Origin: Sulfitobacter sp. OXR-159
Lineage (GTDB): Bacteria; Pseudomonadota; Alphaproteobacteria; Rhodobacterales; Rhodobacteraceae
NCBI RefSeq assembly: GCF_034377145.1
Contig: NZ_CP139707.1
Coordinates: forward strand, 2,365,001 to 2,429,000
DNA length: 64,000 nt
Reading direction: 5' to 3'
A program made the position numbers and the translations under genes. Under the pieces are notes generated by a model. That model worked only from the letters and a program-made list of their open reading frames with translations. It was not told where the DNA came from and searched no databases. Positions within the stretch are counted from its first letter, which is position 1; every line of letters starts with the position of its first letter. This document shows, piece by piece, positions 8,281 through 17,765 of this stretch.

Positions 8281-9294
8281 CTATGCGTCGCTGACGCCCG
8301 CTTCGGCAAAGGTGGCCATCCCTGCGTGACAGGCAAGGGCGGTCTTGAGGATGCCGATCGCCAAGCCTGCGCCAGAGCCTTCGCCGAGCCGCAGGTTCAA
8401 CTCCAGCAGCGGCTCCTTGTCCATCGCGCCCAGCAGACGCCGGTGGCCGCTTTCCGCGCTGAGGTGGCCCGCAACGCAGTGATCCAGCGCGCCCGGTGTG
8501 GTGCGCGCAAGGCCAAGCGCGGCGGCGCAGCAGATGAAACCATCTAGGATCACAGGGATGCGCAGCTGCCGCGCCCGCGCCATGGCCCCGGCCATCGCGG
8601 CCAGTTCGCGGCCACCGAGGCGGCGCAGGCTCTCCAACCCGTCACCCTTGTCCGCGTGCAGGGCAACGCCCTCGGCCACGACGTCGGTTTTCAGCGACAG
8701 GCCCGCATCATCCACCCCAGTGCCCCGCCCGGTCCAGAATTCGGCCCCGCCGCCCAAGATCGCGCTGGCAAGGGCAGCGGCAGAGGTGGTGTTGGCGATG
8801 CCCATTTCGCCCACGACCAAAAGATCGGCCTCGGAGTTCACCGCCTCCCAACCGGCGCGCAGCGCTTCGAGGAATTCGTCCTCGTCCATCGCGGGCTCAA
8901 CGGTGAAATCCTTGGTCGGCTTGTTCAATGACAGCGGGACCACATCAAGGCTCGCCCCATTCACCCGCGCGATTTGGTTTATCGCTGCCCCACCGTGCTG
9001 AAAGTTCGCCACCATCTGCGCGGTCACCTCTGCCGGAAAGGCCGAGACACCCCGCGCGGCAACCCCGTGGTTGCCCGCAAAAACGATGATCTGAGGCGCT
9101 GCAATCTCGGCCCGGGCACCGCTGCGCCAGCCTCGGTACCAGATCGCCAGTTCCTCTAACCGGCCTAGCGCACCGGGAGGTTTCGTGAGGATGCTATCAT
9201 GGGCGCGCGCCTCTTCCATCGCGGCGCTGTCGCAGGCGGGCATAGCGCGCAGAAGACTGCGAAATTCGGAAAGACTGGCGAAAGACGTGTTCAT
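8281..9294 (-). CDS. cobT: Nicotinate-nucleotide--dimethylbenzimidazole phosphoribosyltransferase
   Basis: 337 residues, a normal CobT length. It transfers phosphoribosyl from nicotinate mononucleotide to 5,6-dimethylbenzimidazole, giving alpha-ribazole phosphate for the lower ligand of cobalamin. Family motifs present are [50 protein letters not shown] and the C-terminal [12 protein letters not shown] with the expected catalytic glutamate at residue 305. It is divergent from cobS across 79 bp, so the two late nucleotide-loop steps share a control region. No cobalamin riboswitch was recognisable in that gap. Confidence 0.96.
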   Translation of the reverse strand: MNTSFASLSEFRSLLRAMPACDSAAMEEARAHDSILTKPPGALGRLEELAIWYRGWRSGARAEIAAPQIIVFAGNHGVAARGVSAFPAEVTAQMVANFQHGGAAINQIARVNGASLDVVPLSLNKPTKDFTVEPAMDEDEFLEALRAGWEAVNSEADLLVVGEMGIANTTSAAALASAILGGGAEFWTGRGTGVDDAGLSLKTDVVAEGVALHADKGDGLESLRRLGGRELAAMAGAMARARQLRIPVILDGFICCAAALGLARTTPGALDHCVAGHLSAESGHRRLLGAMDKEPLLELNLRLGEGSGAGLAIGILKTALACHAGMATFAEAGVSDA

Positions 9295-9373
9295 ATGCGG
9301 CCCTTTGCGGATTGATATTCAATCGTTTCTAGCCTTAGCCTGTCGGCGCTGAAAGTGCCGAAGGGGCGAAATA

Positions 9374-10180
9374 ATGGCCATTCCCGACATCACCACCCTA
9401 AGGCACGCCTTTCGCGCCCGTGACATCGCGGTGGCCTTTGCCCTGCTGACCCGCCTGCCCCTGCCGCATTTCCACTTCCCGACCGAGCCGCAGCACCCCC
9501 CGGCCCGCAGCGCCTGGGCCTATCCGCTGGTAGGCATTGTGCTGGCGCTGATCGCGGGGGCCGTGGGGCTGGCGTTAACACGGATGGGGGCAACCCCGCC
9601 GCTGACAGCGGCTTTCGTGCTGCTTGCGTTGGTGATGCTGAGCGGGGCGATGCATGAAGACGGCCTCGCTGATTGCACCGATGGGTTCTGGGGCGCTTGG
9701 ACCGCAGAGAAACGGCTGCGCATCATGAAAGACAGCGTGATCGGCACCTATGGCGTCGTGGCGCTGGTGCTGTCGCTGTTGCTGCGGTGGTATCTGATCA
9801 GCGAACTGATCACGGATGAGGCGCTGATCTGGGCGCTGGTCATCGCCTCTTGCGGGTCACGCGCCGCGATGGTCTGGGTGATGGACAGCCTGCCGACGGT
9901 GCGCCGCGACGGGCTGTCAAACCGCACCGGCCGCCCCGGCGAATTGGCGACGGCGGTGGCAGTGCTGATCGGGGTGGTGGTGATCGTGGTTGCGCCGGAC
10001 TATTCAGCATGGCGCTTGGCGCTTTTGGGGCTGCTCGGGGCGCTGGTGGTGCGGCAGATCGCCAAACGCAAGATCGGCGGGCAGACCGGCGATGTGCTGG
10101 GCGCGACCCAACAGGTGACAGAGATCGCCCTGCTAACAGGCTGTCAGATGATGGCCTACGGCTGGCAGGCCATCCCCTAA
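9374..10180 (+). CDS. cobS: Adenosylcobinamide-GDP ribazoletransferase (cobalamin synthase)
   Basis: 268 residues with about six hydrophobic segments. This inner-membrane enzyme joins adenosylcobinamide-GDP with alpha-ribazole (or its phosphate) to give cobalamin. Motifs are FALLTRLPLPHF near the start, the metal/substrate segment HEDGLADCTDGFWG at about residues 94-107, and the C-terminal GGQTGDVLGATQQVTE. Together with the divergent cobT it completes nucleotide-loop assembly. It ends 8 bp before a hairpin shared with carD. Confidence 0.95.
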   Translation: MAIPDITTLRHAFRARDIAVAFALLTRLPLPHFHFPTEPQHPPARSAWAYPLVGIVLALIAGAVGLALTRMGATPPLTAAFVLLALVMLSGAMHEDGLADCTDGFWGAWTAEKRLRIMKDSVIGTYGVVALVLSLLLRWYLISELITDEALIWALVIASCGSRAAMVWVMDSLPTVRRDGLSNRTGRPGELATAVAVLIGVVVIVVAPDYSAWRLALLGLLGALVVRQIAKRKIGGQTGDVLGATQQVTEIALLTGCQMMAYGWQAIP

Positions 10181-10182
10181 CG

Positions 10183-10210
10183 AAAAAACCGCGCCCCCTA
10201 GGGGACGCGG
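10183..10210 (-). terminator. Rho-independent terminator of carD
   Basis: On the minus strand CCGCGTCCCC / GGGGGCGCGG with a TA loop (one G-U pair), followed by six T. It lies 24 bp beyond the carD stop. Confidence 0.8.
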
Positions 10211-10233
10211 CATAATCTCAACCTGCGGCGCTC

Positions 10234-10746
10234 TTAAGCGGCGACGCGGCTTTCCAGCACATCGCCAACCTGTTTCGCGGCGGCAAGTTCATCGCCACCC
10301 GAAACAGCGGCCACTTCGCGGGTCAGACGCTCAAGTGCCGCTTCGTAAAGCTGACGCTCGGAATAGCTCTGCTCGCGCTGGTCGTCGGTACGGTGCAGAT
10401 CGCGCACAACCTCGGCGATGGCGATCAAGTCACCGGAGTTGATCTTTTGCTCATACTCCTGCGCGCGACGCGACCACATGGCACGTTTAACCTTGGCCTT
10501 GCCCTTGAGGGTCTTCATCGCGTGGTTGATCACATCGGGCGTCGACAGGGCGCGCATTCCAATCTCGGTCGCCTTATGGGTGGGCACCCGCAGGGTCATC
10601 TTGTCTTTTTCAAAGGAAATCACGAAGAGCTCCAGCGCGATGCCGGCAACTTCCTGCTCCTCAATCGAGACGATCTGACCCACGCCATGGGCGGGGTAGA
10701 CAACGAATTCATTGGGGCGGAAATCAAGCTTTTTCGATTTGGTCAT
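10234..10746 (-). CDS. carD: CarD/CdnL-family transcription regulator
   Basis: 170 residues. The N-terminal CarD/TRCF RNA-polymerase interaction domain (FRPNEFVVYPAHGVGQIVSIEEQEVAG, then LELFVISFEKDKMTLRVPTHKA) is followed by a helical DNA-contacting domain (KAKVKRAMWSRRAQEYEQKINSGDLIAIAEVVRDLH). Family members bind the RNA polymerase beta subunit and stabilise open complexes, especially at rRNA and housekeeping promoters. The gene is alone, with a 315-bp upstream gap and its own terminator. The assignment is secure; its regulon cannot be seen here. Confidence 0.94.
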   Translation of the reverse strand: MTKSKKLDFRPNEFVVYPAHGVGQIVSIEEQEVAGIALELFVISFEKDKMTLRVPTHKATEIGMRALSTPDVINHAMKTLKGKAKVKRAMWSRRAQEYEQKINSGDLIAIAEVVRDLHRTDDQREQSYSERQLYEAALERLTREVAAVSGGDELAAAKQVGDVLESRVAA

Positions 10747-11061
10747 ATAGGTCGCTCCTTGGCGCGCGGGGGAAGCCCCGCCATTACTTCATATACCTGA
10801 ACAACACGTCAAAACGCATACGAAGCACCGCCAGAGCGGCTTGCGTTCGGGTGCGTCTGATCTAGAAATGTGAGGTCAACCTTGGCAGCAGGGTCGAAAC
10901 ATTATCAGGCTCGTGTGTTACAGCTTGAAGACATCATACCACAGAATCACGCCGTCCGAAAGCTACACAAAGTCACGCTCGGCGGTTTCCCGGTCATTTC
11001 AGCGGTTTAACCCGAAATTTTGAGGTCACAAAGCCGCAACAATGCGCGAATCGACTGAGCC
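10747..11061. other. Gene-free gap between carD and fdxA (315 bp)
   Basis: It holds the carD upstream region and the fdxA downstream region. No convincing coding frame, tRNA or strong hairpin was seen. Promoter elements for carD are presumably within the first 100 bp next to 10746, but no clear -35/-10 pair could be chosen. Confidence 0.5.
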
Positions 11062-11397
11062 TCAGCCGCCCTCGCCCGGCTTTTCCGAGAAGAGCTCCAT
11101 CTTGCCCTCTTTGCCGTCCATTTCCTCTGCCTCGGGCAGCGGATCTTTCTTGGTGATGATGACGGGCCAAAGCTCGGAATACTTGCGGTTGAACTCCACC
11201 CATTTCTCCATATCCGGCTCGGTGTCTGGGCGGATCGCATCGGCGGGGCACTCAGGCTCGCAGACGCCGCAGTCGATGCATTCATCGGGGTGGATCACCA
11301 GCATGTTCTCGCCTTCATAGAAGCAATCCACCGGACATACTTCGACGCAGTCGGTGTATTTGCAGGCGATGCAGGCGTCATTCACGATATAGGTCAT
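11062..11397 (-). CDS. fdxA: 7Fe ferredoxin (FdxA)
   Basis: 111 residues. It is a low-potential electron carrier of the cytoplasm. Cysteines at 9, 12, 17, 21 and 25 ([19 protein letters not shown]) and at 40, 43, 46 and 50 ([11 protein letters not shown]) match the FdxA type with one 3Fe-4S and one 4Fe-4S cluster. The C-terminal extension with [17 protein letters not shown] residues is typical of alphaproteobacterial FdxA. It is the last gene of the TPR-helicase-S4-fdxA run, 52 bp after the S4 gene. Confidence 0.95.
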   Translation of the reverse strand: MTYIVNDACIACKYTDCVEVCPVDCFYEGENMLVIHPDECIDCGVCEPECPADAIRPDTEPDMEKWVEFNRKYSELWPVIITKKDPLPEAEEMDGKEGKMELFSEKPGEGG

Positions 11398-11449
11398 GCG
11401 GGAAACTCTGGCTGGGTATGTGAGGGACTAGCTAAACCGGGGCGCGGGA

Positions 11450-11833
11450 TCATTCAAGGTGGCGTGCCTTAGAAAGATCAAGCTGCCTGCGGTCACGCTT
11501 GGTCGGGCGGCCCTTTCCCTCAAAACCGGGATTTTCGGGCTGTCTGTCCTTTGGTTTTGGCTGCGGTGGGGACAGATCGGTATAAAGCGACTGCGCCTCA
11601 GGGGCCGGACCCCGCCGCTGGCCTATTGCCTCGATCCGGATGACACGAACGTGATCACCCTGGCTGAAGGTCAGCACATCACCGGGGCCAACATTGCTGG
11701 CGCGTTTCTGGGTGGGGGTGCCATTGATCCGAACCGCGCCGCCCGCCACCTGAGCGGCAGCGAGCGAGCGAGTCTTGAAAAAGCGGGCGTGCCACAGCCA
11801 TTTGTCCAGCCGCAGTTTCGCGCCCGCCTCCAC
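11450..11833 (-). CDS. S4-domain RNA-binding protein (HslR-like)
   Basis: 127 residues. An N-terminal S4 fold (LRLDKWLWHARFFKTRSLAAAQVAGGAVRINGT) is followed by a basic, disordered tail (KGRPTKRDRRQLDLSKARHLE). This resembles the ribosome-associated heat-shock protein Hsp15/HslR, which rescues 50S subunits carrying stalled nascent chains. The start is a GTG at 11833, immediately after the TAA of the helicase gene (no intervening base), indicating translational coupling. No heat-shock promoter is needed if it is read from the operon. Confidence 0.88.
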   Translation of the reverse strand: MEAGAKLRLDKWLWHARFFKTRSLAAAQVAGGAVRINGTPTQKRASNVGPGDVLTFSQGDHVRVIRIEAIGQRRGPAPEAQSLYTDLSPPQPKPKDRQPENPGFEGKGRPTKRDRRQLDLSKARHLE

Positions 11834-14818
11834 TTACTTGTCGTCCTTCAGCCCCATAAGTGCTGCGGCAAAGGGGTTATCAGGGTCAATCTGCTTTTCC
11901 TTGCGCGGCGGACGCGCAGAGAAGTTTTGGGATTTGCCGCCCTTGTCACCACCGGGCTTGCGCCCCTTGCCCTTGGCGGGCTTGCCGCGCGGCTTGCCCT
12001 GCCCCTGAGGACGGTCCCCCCCGCGGCGGTTGCCACCGGCATTGCCGCGCGGGCTGCGTGCCCAAGTGAAGATATAATAGGTCTCCAACTCCGGCCCGGC
12101 GACATCGGCGTCAGGTGCGGTGCCCTGCGGGATTTCTTCGGGAGGGACTTCGGGGATGTTGGCATCGACCTCGGGGTCTTCCGCCGCCACATCGGCCATG
12201 GGCGCAATGCCGTCGTCGGGCATTTGGGCCACGTCTGCCGGGCGGTCGTCGGGGTTGGTCTCATCCGATGGGGTTTCGATGATACCGCCTGCGGGTTCTT
12301 CGGCGGCTACATCCATGATTGGCTTGTCTGCCGCGTCATCGCCGGGCAGGTCGCTGTCGAGCTTTTCGGGCACGTTGGTATCGGCAGAGGGGTCCATTGC
12401 ATCATGGCTGCCATCTTTCGGCATCACGACATCAACGGGTTTCACCTTGGTCCGCTCGTCTTTTTCCGCCTTGTACCCCAAGCCCTCCATCAGGTCGGCG
12501 AATTGCTCAAGGGTCATGCCGGTGATCGACAGCATGTCGGGTTTGGCTTCAAACCCACCACGGGAATCCTCGGCGCGCAGCATGTCGGCCAAACGCTCAA
12601 GCATGTCGATGCGGATCGCGCGTTTGCCTGCATTGCGATAGCCCGACATGGTGTCGGCCCCTTCGGGCGCGCCGGTTTCGACCGGAATGGTCACCAGACC
12701 GGGAGGGGGCGATTCCGGGAACTCGTTCAGACCCTTGCTGAGCGACCATAGCACCAAGCGCAGACGTGTCGGCGCAGGCTTGAGCATCAGCGGCATAAAG
12801 ATAGTGAACTGGCCAAAGCGGATGCCGTGCTTGCGCAATGCGCCGCGGGCGTCTTGATCCAGCGCTTTCACGTCCTCGGCCACTTGGGCGCGCGGCAGAA
12901 TGCCGAAATTCTCAACCAGTTGGAAAGCAAAGCCACGGGCCAAGCCGGTTAGCGTCTCATCCTTGCTCAGACCCAGCAGCGGCTCGAACAAGGCGGCAAC
13001 CTTGCGGTCGATGAAGTGCTGCAAACGGCGCTTCACCTTCTCCGCCACTTCGGGACCGGCGATATCGTCGACGAAAACCTCGACCTGCGGCTTCAGCGCG
13101 TCGCTGCCAGCGGTCAGTTTACCGACCGCAGCGCTGCCCCACATCAGGCCGCCCTGTTCGGTGAAATCAATCTCGGTATCGGGTGCGTTGTAGAACCGGT
13201 CGGCACGCAGATGGAACTGCGGAGCCAAGGCCTGCAATGCGGCGGTTTTCACCGTCTTGTCCTCGGCCGCGCCCGCGCCCTTGTCCACCCGAAAGCGGAA
13301 CCCGTCCAGCTTGCCTACTAATTCACCTTCAACGGTGACTTCACCGGTCTCGTTTACATCGGCCACCATGGCTTCCTTCTGTCCAAGCCGGCGCAGCAAT
13401 ACGGATGTGCGCCGATCTACAAATCTTTGAGTCAAACGCTCGTGCAGAGCATCCGACAAGCGGTCTTCTACGACACGCGTCGTGTCGCGCCAATGGCTTT
13501 CGTCCTTTGTCCAGCCCTTGCGCTGCGCAACGTAGGTCCATGTGCGAATAAACGCGAGTCGTTTGGACAACGCATCAATGTCGCCATCGGTTCGATCAAT
13601 TCTCTTGATTTGCCGTGCGAGCCAATCGTCGGGGATATATCCGCGCTGGTGCAGGTCGTTGAAAATGGTCTCCAAAAGCCCCGCATGTTCCGCGTGACTG
13701 ATGCCGCGGAAATCGGGAATACGGCAGACATCCCAGAGCAAGCGCACCGAAGCGCCACCCGTGGCGCGGGCGAAAACTTCATCGACCTGCGCAAGCGCTT
13801 TGAGGGCCTTTAGATCATCGGACTCGCGCGCCCGAACAAGGCGCTCGTCCTCTGGGGGCATCTCCAAGGTTTGGATCAGTCGGTCAATACTGCCAAATTG
13901 CAGCGCATGGTTGCGCCAGTTCACCTTGTTCTGAGGCGTAAAATTATGGTCCATGATTGCCCGCGCCACCCCGTCATCAAGCGCAGGCGCATCGCCGGTG
14001 GTGCCGAAGGTGCCGGACTTAAACCCGCGCCCCGCCCGGCCCGCGATCTGCGCCAACTCATTCGGGGCCAGCGGCCGCATGCGACGCCCGTCGAATTTGG
14101 AAAGCGCCGAAAAGGCGACATGATCAACGTCTAGGTTAAGCCCCATGCCGATGGCATCGGTGGCGACCAGATAGTCGACTTCTCCGTTCTGGTACATCTC
14201 TACCTGCGCATTGCGCGTGCGCGGGGAAAGTGCGCCCATCACCACGGCTGCACCGCCCTTTTGGCGGCGGATCAGCTCGGCGATGGCATATACATTCTCA
14301 ACCGAAAACCCCACGATCGCGCTGCGAGGCTTCATTCGGCTTATCTTTTTCTGACCAGAATAGATCAATTCGCTCATCCGGTCACGGCGCATGAAATCAA
14401 CGCCCGGCACCAGTGCGGCAATCGTCCCGCGCATGGTGTCGGCGCCCATGAACAGCGTCTCATGTAGGCCGCGCGCCCGCAGCAAGCGGTCGGTGAACAC
14501 ATGGCCGCGTTCGGGGTCGGCGCAGAGCTGGATCTCGTCAATGGCCACGAAATCCGCGCCCATCTCTTGCGGCATCGCCTCAACGGTGCAGACCCAGTAT
14601 TGCGTGCGCGGCGGCACGATCCGCTCTTCGCCGGTGACCAAGGCCACGACCGAGGGCCCGCGCGCCTTGACGATCCGGTCATAAACCTCACGCGCCAGTA
14701 GCCGCAGCGGCAGGCCGATCACCCCGGTCCGGTGCGCCAGCATCCGCTCAATTGCATAGGTCGTCTTGCCGGTATTTGTCGGGCCGAGAACGGCCACGAC
14801 GCGCTTGTTGCCTGCCAC
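11834..14818 (-). CDS. SUV3-like superfamily 2 RNA/DNA helicase
   Basis: 994 residues. Helicase motifs: Walker A GPTNTGKT (12-19), motif II as DEIQ (94-97), and motif VI QIAGRAGRGF near 265. This is the signature of the SUV3/mitochondrial degradosome helicase branch. A helical C-terminal region follows, and the last 230 residues are acidic then basic (rich in D/E/P, then G/R/K with KPRGKPAKGKGRKPGGDKGG), probably disordered and RNA-binding. It lies between a TPR protein and an S4 protein in an alphaproteobacterial arrangement, so a role in RNA turnover or ribosome maturation is likely but inferred. Confidence 0.88.
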   Translation of the reverse strand: MAGNKRVVAVLGPTNTGKTTYAIERMLAHRTGVIGLPLRLLAREVYDRIVKARGPSVVALVTGEERIVPPRTQYWVCTVEAMPQEMGADFVAIDEIQLCADPERGHVFTDRLLRARGLHETLFMGADTMRGTIAALVPGVDFMRRDRMSELIYSGQKKISRMKPRSAIVGFSVENVYAIAELIRRQKGGAAVVMGALSPRTRNAQVEMYQNGEVDYLVATDAIGMGLNLDVDHVAFSALSKFDGRRMRPLAPNELAQIAGRAGRGFKSGTFGTTGDAPALDDGVARAIMDHNFTPQNKVNWRNHALQFGSIDRLIQTLEMPPEDERLVRARESDDLKALKALAQVDEVFARATGGASVRLLWDVCRIPDFRGISHAEHAGLLETIFNDLHQRGYIPDDWLARQIKRIDRTDGDIDALSKRLAFIRTWTYVAQRKGWTKDESHWRDTTRVVEDRLSDALHERLTQRFVDRRTSVLLRRLGQKEAMVADVNETGEVTVEGELVGKLDGFRFRVDKGAGAAEDKTVKTAALQALAPQFHLRADRFYNAPDTEIDFTEQGGLMWGSAAVGKLTAGSDALKPQVEVFVDDIAGPEVAEKVKRRLQHFIDRKVAALFEPLLGLSKDETLTGLARGFAFQLVENFGILPRAQVAEDVKALDQDARGALRKHGIRFGQFTIFMPLMLKPAPTRLRLVLWSLSKGLNEFPESPPPGLVTIPVETGAPEGADTMSGYRNAGKRAIRIDMLERLADMLRAEDSRGGFEAKPDMLSITGMTLEQFADLMEGLGYKAEKDERTKVKPVDVVMPKDGSHDAMDPSADTNVPEKLDSDLPGDDAADKPIMDVAAEEPAGGIIETPSDETNPDDRPADVAQMPDDGIAPMADVAAEDPEVDANIPEVPPEEIPQGTAPDADVAGPELETYYIFTWARSPRGNAGGNRRGGDRPQGQGKPRGKPAKGKGRKPGGDKGGKSQNFSARPPRKEKQIDPDNPFAAALMGLKDDK

Positions 14819-14833
14819 CTGTCTATCCTTGAA

Positions 14834-15391
14834 TTAAAGCTCGCGCCCGATGCCGTCCCGGCGCAGACCCTCAAGGGCCGACCGGGCGTCTTCGTGATGC
14901 GGGTTGAGGGCGAGCGCCCTGCGGTACAGCTCCGCCGCGCGGCCCAGATCTCCGAGCTCCTGTATCATCACGGCAAGCCCGAAGATCGCGTTGTAGTTGT
15001 TGGGGTTCAGCGCCAGTGTCCGTTCCAGATCATCCAGCGCGGGACCATAGAGGTTGGCCGCATAATAGGCCTGCGCCCGCGTGTGGAACCCTTCGGCAAA
15101 CTCGGGCGCGTGATCGGTCAGCGCAGTCAAATGCTCAATCGCCAACCGGCTGTCGCCATTTGCCATCGCTTCGCGCCCTCGTGACAGCAGCAAATCCATC
15201 GCAGCCGAGCCGGACCGCTGCCAATGCGCTTCGATCTCATGGGCGATTCTGGGGGCTTCGGCCGCCGGGGCCTCGCGCAGCTTTTGCATAAGCTCAGGCA
15301 GCGCCCCCTCGGCCACGGCCATGCCCGCAAGCAACACAAAGCTACCAACTGCCGCAACGGTATGTTTGAGGTTGACGGGTATGATGCGCAT
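14834..15391 (-). CDS. Secreted TPR-repeat protein
   Basis: 185 residues. The start at 15391 (MRIIPVNLKHTVAAVGSFVLLAGMAVAEG) gives a signal peptide; any longer frame would run through the divergent SCP2 gene. Three TPR units are readable: MDLLLSRGREAMANGDSRLAIEHLTALTDHAPEF, AEGFHTRAQAYYAANLYGPALDDLERTLALNPNN and NAIFGLAVMIQELGDLGRAAELYRRALALNPHH. It is probably a periplasmic scaffold. It is 15 bp upstream of the helicase gene and divergent from SCP2 across 74 bp. Partner unknown. Confidence 0.85.
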   Translation of the reverse strand: MRIIPVNLKHTVAAVGSFVLLAGMAVAEGALPELMQKLREAPAAEAPRIAHEIEAHWQRSGSAAMDLLLSRGREAMANGDSRLAIEHLTALTDHAPEFAEGFHTRAQAYYAANLYGPALDDLERTLALNPNNYNAIFGLAVMIQELGDLGRAAELYRRALALNPHHEDARSALEGLRRDGIGREL

Positions 15392-15465
15392 AACAAAACT
15401 GAATGTAACAGGCTGCCGCCGCAATTCCAGACGTAGCGGGGCCAAATGCCAAAAAAGGGCGAGCG

Positions 15466-15756
15466 ATGAGCGATATTGTGAACGAAGCGGTTGTGGTGCT
15501 GAACGAAAAGCTGGCCGACAGCGATTTTGACGGCACGGCCAAGTTCGACATCGAAGGCGAAGGCACCGTGATGATGGACGAAAACGGCGCCCGCGCCGCT
15601 GACGAAGAGGCCGACGTGACGCTGAGCGCCGATGCCGAAACCTTCCAATCCATCCTCGAAGGCGACACCAACCCGACCTCCGCATTCATGACCGGCAAGC
15701 TCAAGATCGACGGCGACATGGGCATGGCGATGAAGCTCGCCGCTGTGCTCGGCTGA
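15466..15756 (+). CDS. SCP2 sterol-binding-domain protein
   Basis: 96 residues forming a single SCP2-like lipid-binding domain. The central GTVMMDENGARAADEEADVTLSADAETFQSILEGDTNPTSAFMTGKLKIDGDMGMAMKL pattern is the classic SCP2 end, here checked in pieces (DADVTL-like strand, FMTGKLKIDGD). Such stand-alone bacterial proteins probably bind acyl or isoprenoid ligands. Its TGA overlaps the ATG of the next gene (TGATG), a lysophospholipase-like hydrolase, so the pair is likely co-translated and may share a lipid role. Confidence 0.88.
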   Translation: MSDIVNEAVVVLNEKLADSDFDGTAKFDIEGEGTVMMDENGARAADEEADVTLSADAETFQSILEGDTNPTSAFMTGKLKIDGDMGMAMKLAAVLG

Positions 15757-16703
15757 TGCAGCTGGACCCGGCCCCGCTTTTTACCGATATCGCCCCCGGC
15801 CCCGAGGGGGGCCAAGCCCATTGGGCCGAGACATCGGATGGCAAGCGGATCAGGCTGGGTCATTGGCCCTGCGCGGGCGCGCGGGGCACGGTGCTGCTGT
15901 TCCCCGGGCGGACCGAATATATCGAGAAGTACGGGCTTTGCGCCGCCGACTTCGCGCGGCGCGGCCTTGCCACTATGGCGATCGACTGGCGCGGTCAGGG
16001 TCTGTCGGACCGGCTACTGCCAGATACCCGCATCGGCCATGTGGATGTTTTCAGCGACTATCAAAAAGATGTTGCCGCCATGCTGCGCGCCGCGCGCAGC
16101 TTGAACCTGCCGCGGCCCTATTTCCTGCTGGCGCACTCCATGGGGGGCTGCATCGGCCTGCGCGCTGTGATGGAGGGGCTGCCGGTGCAGGCCGTCGCTT
16201 TCACGGGCCCGATGTGGGGCATCTATGTCGTCCCGCATCTGCGCGCTGTTGCATGGTCCTTGGCGCAGTTCATGCCCCGGGTCGGACAGGGCCACCGCCT
16301 ACCGCCGGGCACCAAGATCGAAGCCTACCCCGCCATCGCCCCTTTCGACGACAACCTGCTGACCACCGATCCGCAGATGTACGACATGATGCGCGATCAA
16401 CTGGCGGCCCATCCTGAGCTTAGCCTTGGCGGCCCCAGTTTTGTCTGGCTGCGCGAGGCGCTAGCCGAGACGAAGCACCTCGCCGGGCGGTCTGCGCCCA
16501 ACATCCCTTGCGTCACCTATCTTGGCAGCAACGAGCGGATCGTCGCCACAGACCGCGTCCACAAGCGCATGGCGCAGTGGAAAGGCGGGCGGCTAGAGAT
16601 TGTTCCGGGCGGCGAGCATGAGGTGCTGTTGGAGAGGCCGGAGCTGCGCAAGCCGATCTTCGACGGGCTGGAAAAGCTCTATCTGGGCAATATCACCGGT
16701 TAA
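15756..16703 (+). CDS. Alpha/beta hydrolase, lysophospholipase (PldB) type
   Basis: 315 residues. The nucleophile elbow AHSMGGCIG has Ser near residue 127, and late YLGSNERIVATDRVHKR and PGGEHEVLLE supply the expected Asp and His. The opening HWPCAGARGTVLLFPGRTEYIEKYGLCAADFARRG is characteristic of the monoglyceride lipase/lysophospholipase L2 group. It hydrolyses lysophospholipids or monoacylglycerols. The start overlaps the SCP2 stop. There is no signal peptide, so it is probably cytosolic or peripheral to the membrane. Confidence 0.87.
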   Translation: MQLDPAPLFTDIAPGPEGGQAHWAETSDGKRIRLGHWPCAGARGTVLLFPGRTEYIEKYGLCAADFARRGLATMAIDWRGQGLSDRLLPDTRIGHVDVFSDYQKDVAAMLRAARSLNLPRPYFLLAHSMGGCIGLRAVMEGLPVQAVAFTGPMWGIYVVPHLRAVAWSLAQFMPRVGQGHRLPPGTKIEAYPAIAPFDDNLLTTDPQMYDMMRDQLAAHPELSLGGPSFVWLREALAETKHLAGRSAPNIPCVTYLGSNERIVATDRVHKRMAQWKGGRLEIVPGGEHEVLLERPELRKPIFDGLEKLYLGNITG

Positions 16704-16760
16704 CCCTGCTCAGGCGTCATTTTCCTGTGCAATCGGCCCGCGCCGCCTAGATTGCTTGGC

Positions 16761-17765
16761 ATGACACGTGAACCCGTCCTTACCTTCACCGAAAACGGCA
16801 TCTATTGCCCTGCAGGTGACTTTTACATCGACCCTTGGCGCCCCGTTGACCGGGCGTTGATCACCCATGGTCATGCCGACCATGCCCGCGACGGCATGGG
16901 CCGTTACCTTGCCACCCACGCGGCCCTGCCAGTGATGCGCCACCGCTTGGGCGAGATCGCCATCGAGGGCATCGCCTATGGCGAGAGGCGGCAGATCGGC
17001 GGGGCCACGGTCTCCTTCCACCCGGCGGGCCATGTGCCCGGCAGCGCGCAGATCAGGGTTGAGGTCGGCGGAGAGGTCTGGGTCGCGTCGGGCGATTACA
17101 AGGTGATCGACGACGGCATGTCAGAACCCTTTGAGCCGGTCCAGTGCCACCATTTCATTACTGAGAGTACCTTTGGCTTGCCGGTCTTTCGCTGGGCACC
17201 GCAGGCCGAGGTGGCAGCGCAGATCAACGACTGGTGGGCGGGTTGCAAGGCGGCGGGCAAGACCGCTTTCCTCGGGGCCTATTCGCTGGGCAAGGCGCAG
17301 CGGCTCCTGTCGATGCTGGATCCCGCAATCGGACCGATCCTGACCCATACTGCGGTGGAAAATACCAATGCGGTGCTGCGCGCACAGGGCATCACCCTGC
17401 CCGAGACCACGCTTGTGACGCCCGAGTTGGTGCCAAAGGAGCATCCCGGCGCGTTGGTGCTGGCGCCGCCCTCGGCCTTGGGCAGCCAATGGGCGCGGCG
17501 CTTTGGACCGCAGGAGAGCGCCTTTGCCTCGGGCTGGATGGCGCTGCGCGGGGTGCGCAGACGGCGCGCAGGGGATCGGGGGTTTGTCATCTCGGACCAT
17601 GCGGATTGGCATGGGCTGCTTTGGGCGATCCGTGAGACTGGGGCGGAAAACATATATGTAACGCATGGTTACACCGATATCTTCACGCGTTACCTGAACG
17701 ATCAAGGCTGGAACGCGCAGGTTGTTCCGACCCAGTTCGACAGCGAGGGAGGCGACAACGAATGA
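16761..17765 (+). CDS. Ligase-associated DNA exonuclease (metallo-beta-lactamase/beta-CASP type)
   Basis: 334 residues. ATG at 16761 is preferred over a TTG 9 bp upstream. The metal-binding HGHADHARD motif is at residues 36-44, with later FHPAGHVPGSAQ and a C-terminal SDHADW and VTHGY. This matches the SNM1/CPSF-like exonuclease that accompanies bacterial ATP-dependent DNA ligases in a DNA-damage cassette. Its TGA overlaps the ligase ATG by 4 bp, supporting joint function. The usual cassette partners, a DEXH helicase and a phosphoesterase, are not present here. Confidence 0.9.
   Translation: MTREPVLTFTENGIYCPAGDFYIDPWRPVDRALITHGHADHARDGMGRYLATHAALPVMRHRLGEIAIEGIAYGERRQIGGATVSFHPAGHVPGSAQIRVEVGGEVWVASGDYKVIDDGMSEPFEPVQCHHFITESTFGLPVFRWAPQAEVAAQINDWWAGCKAAGKTAFLGAYSLGKAQRLLSMLDPAIGPILTHTAVENTNAVLRAQGITLPETTLVTPELVPKEHPGALVLAPPSALGSQWARRFGPQESAFASGWMALRGVRRRRAGDRGFVISDHADWHGLLWAIRETGAENIYVTHGYTDIFTRYLNDQGWNAQVVPTQFDSEGGDNE

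Noticed and set aside
9295..9373. Possible cobalamin riboswitch between cobT and cobS
   Set aside because: Only 79 bp and no B12-box-like sequence; too short for the aptamer.
11459..12751. Plus-strand frame opposite the S4 and helicase genes
   Set aside because: It crosses two well-supported minus genes and shows no family motif.
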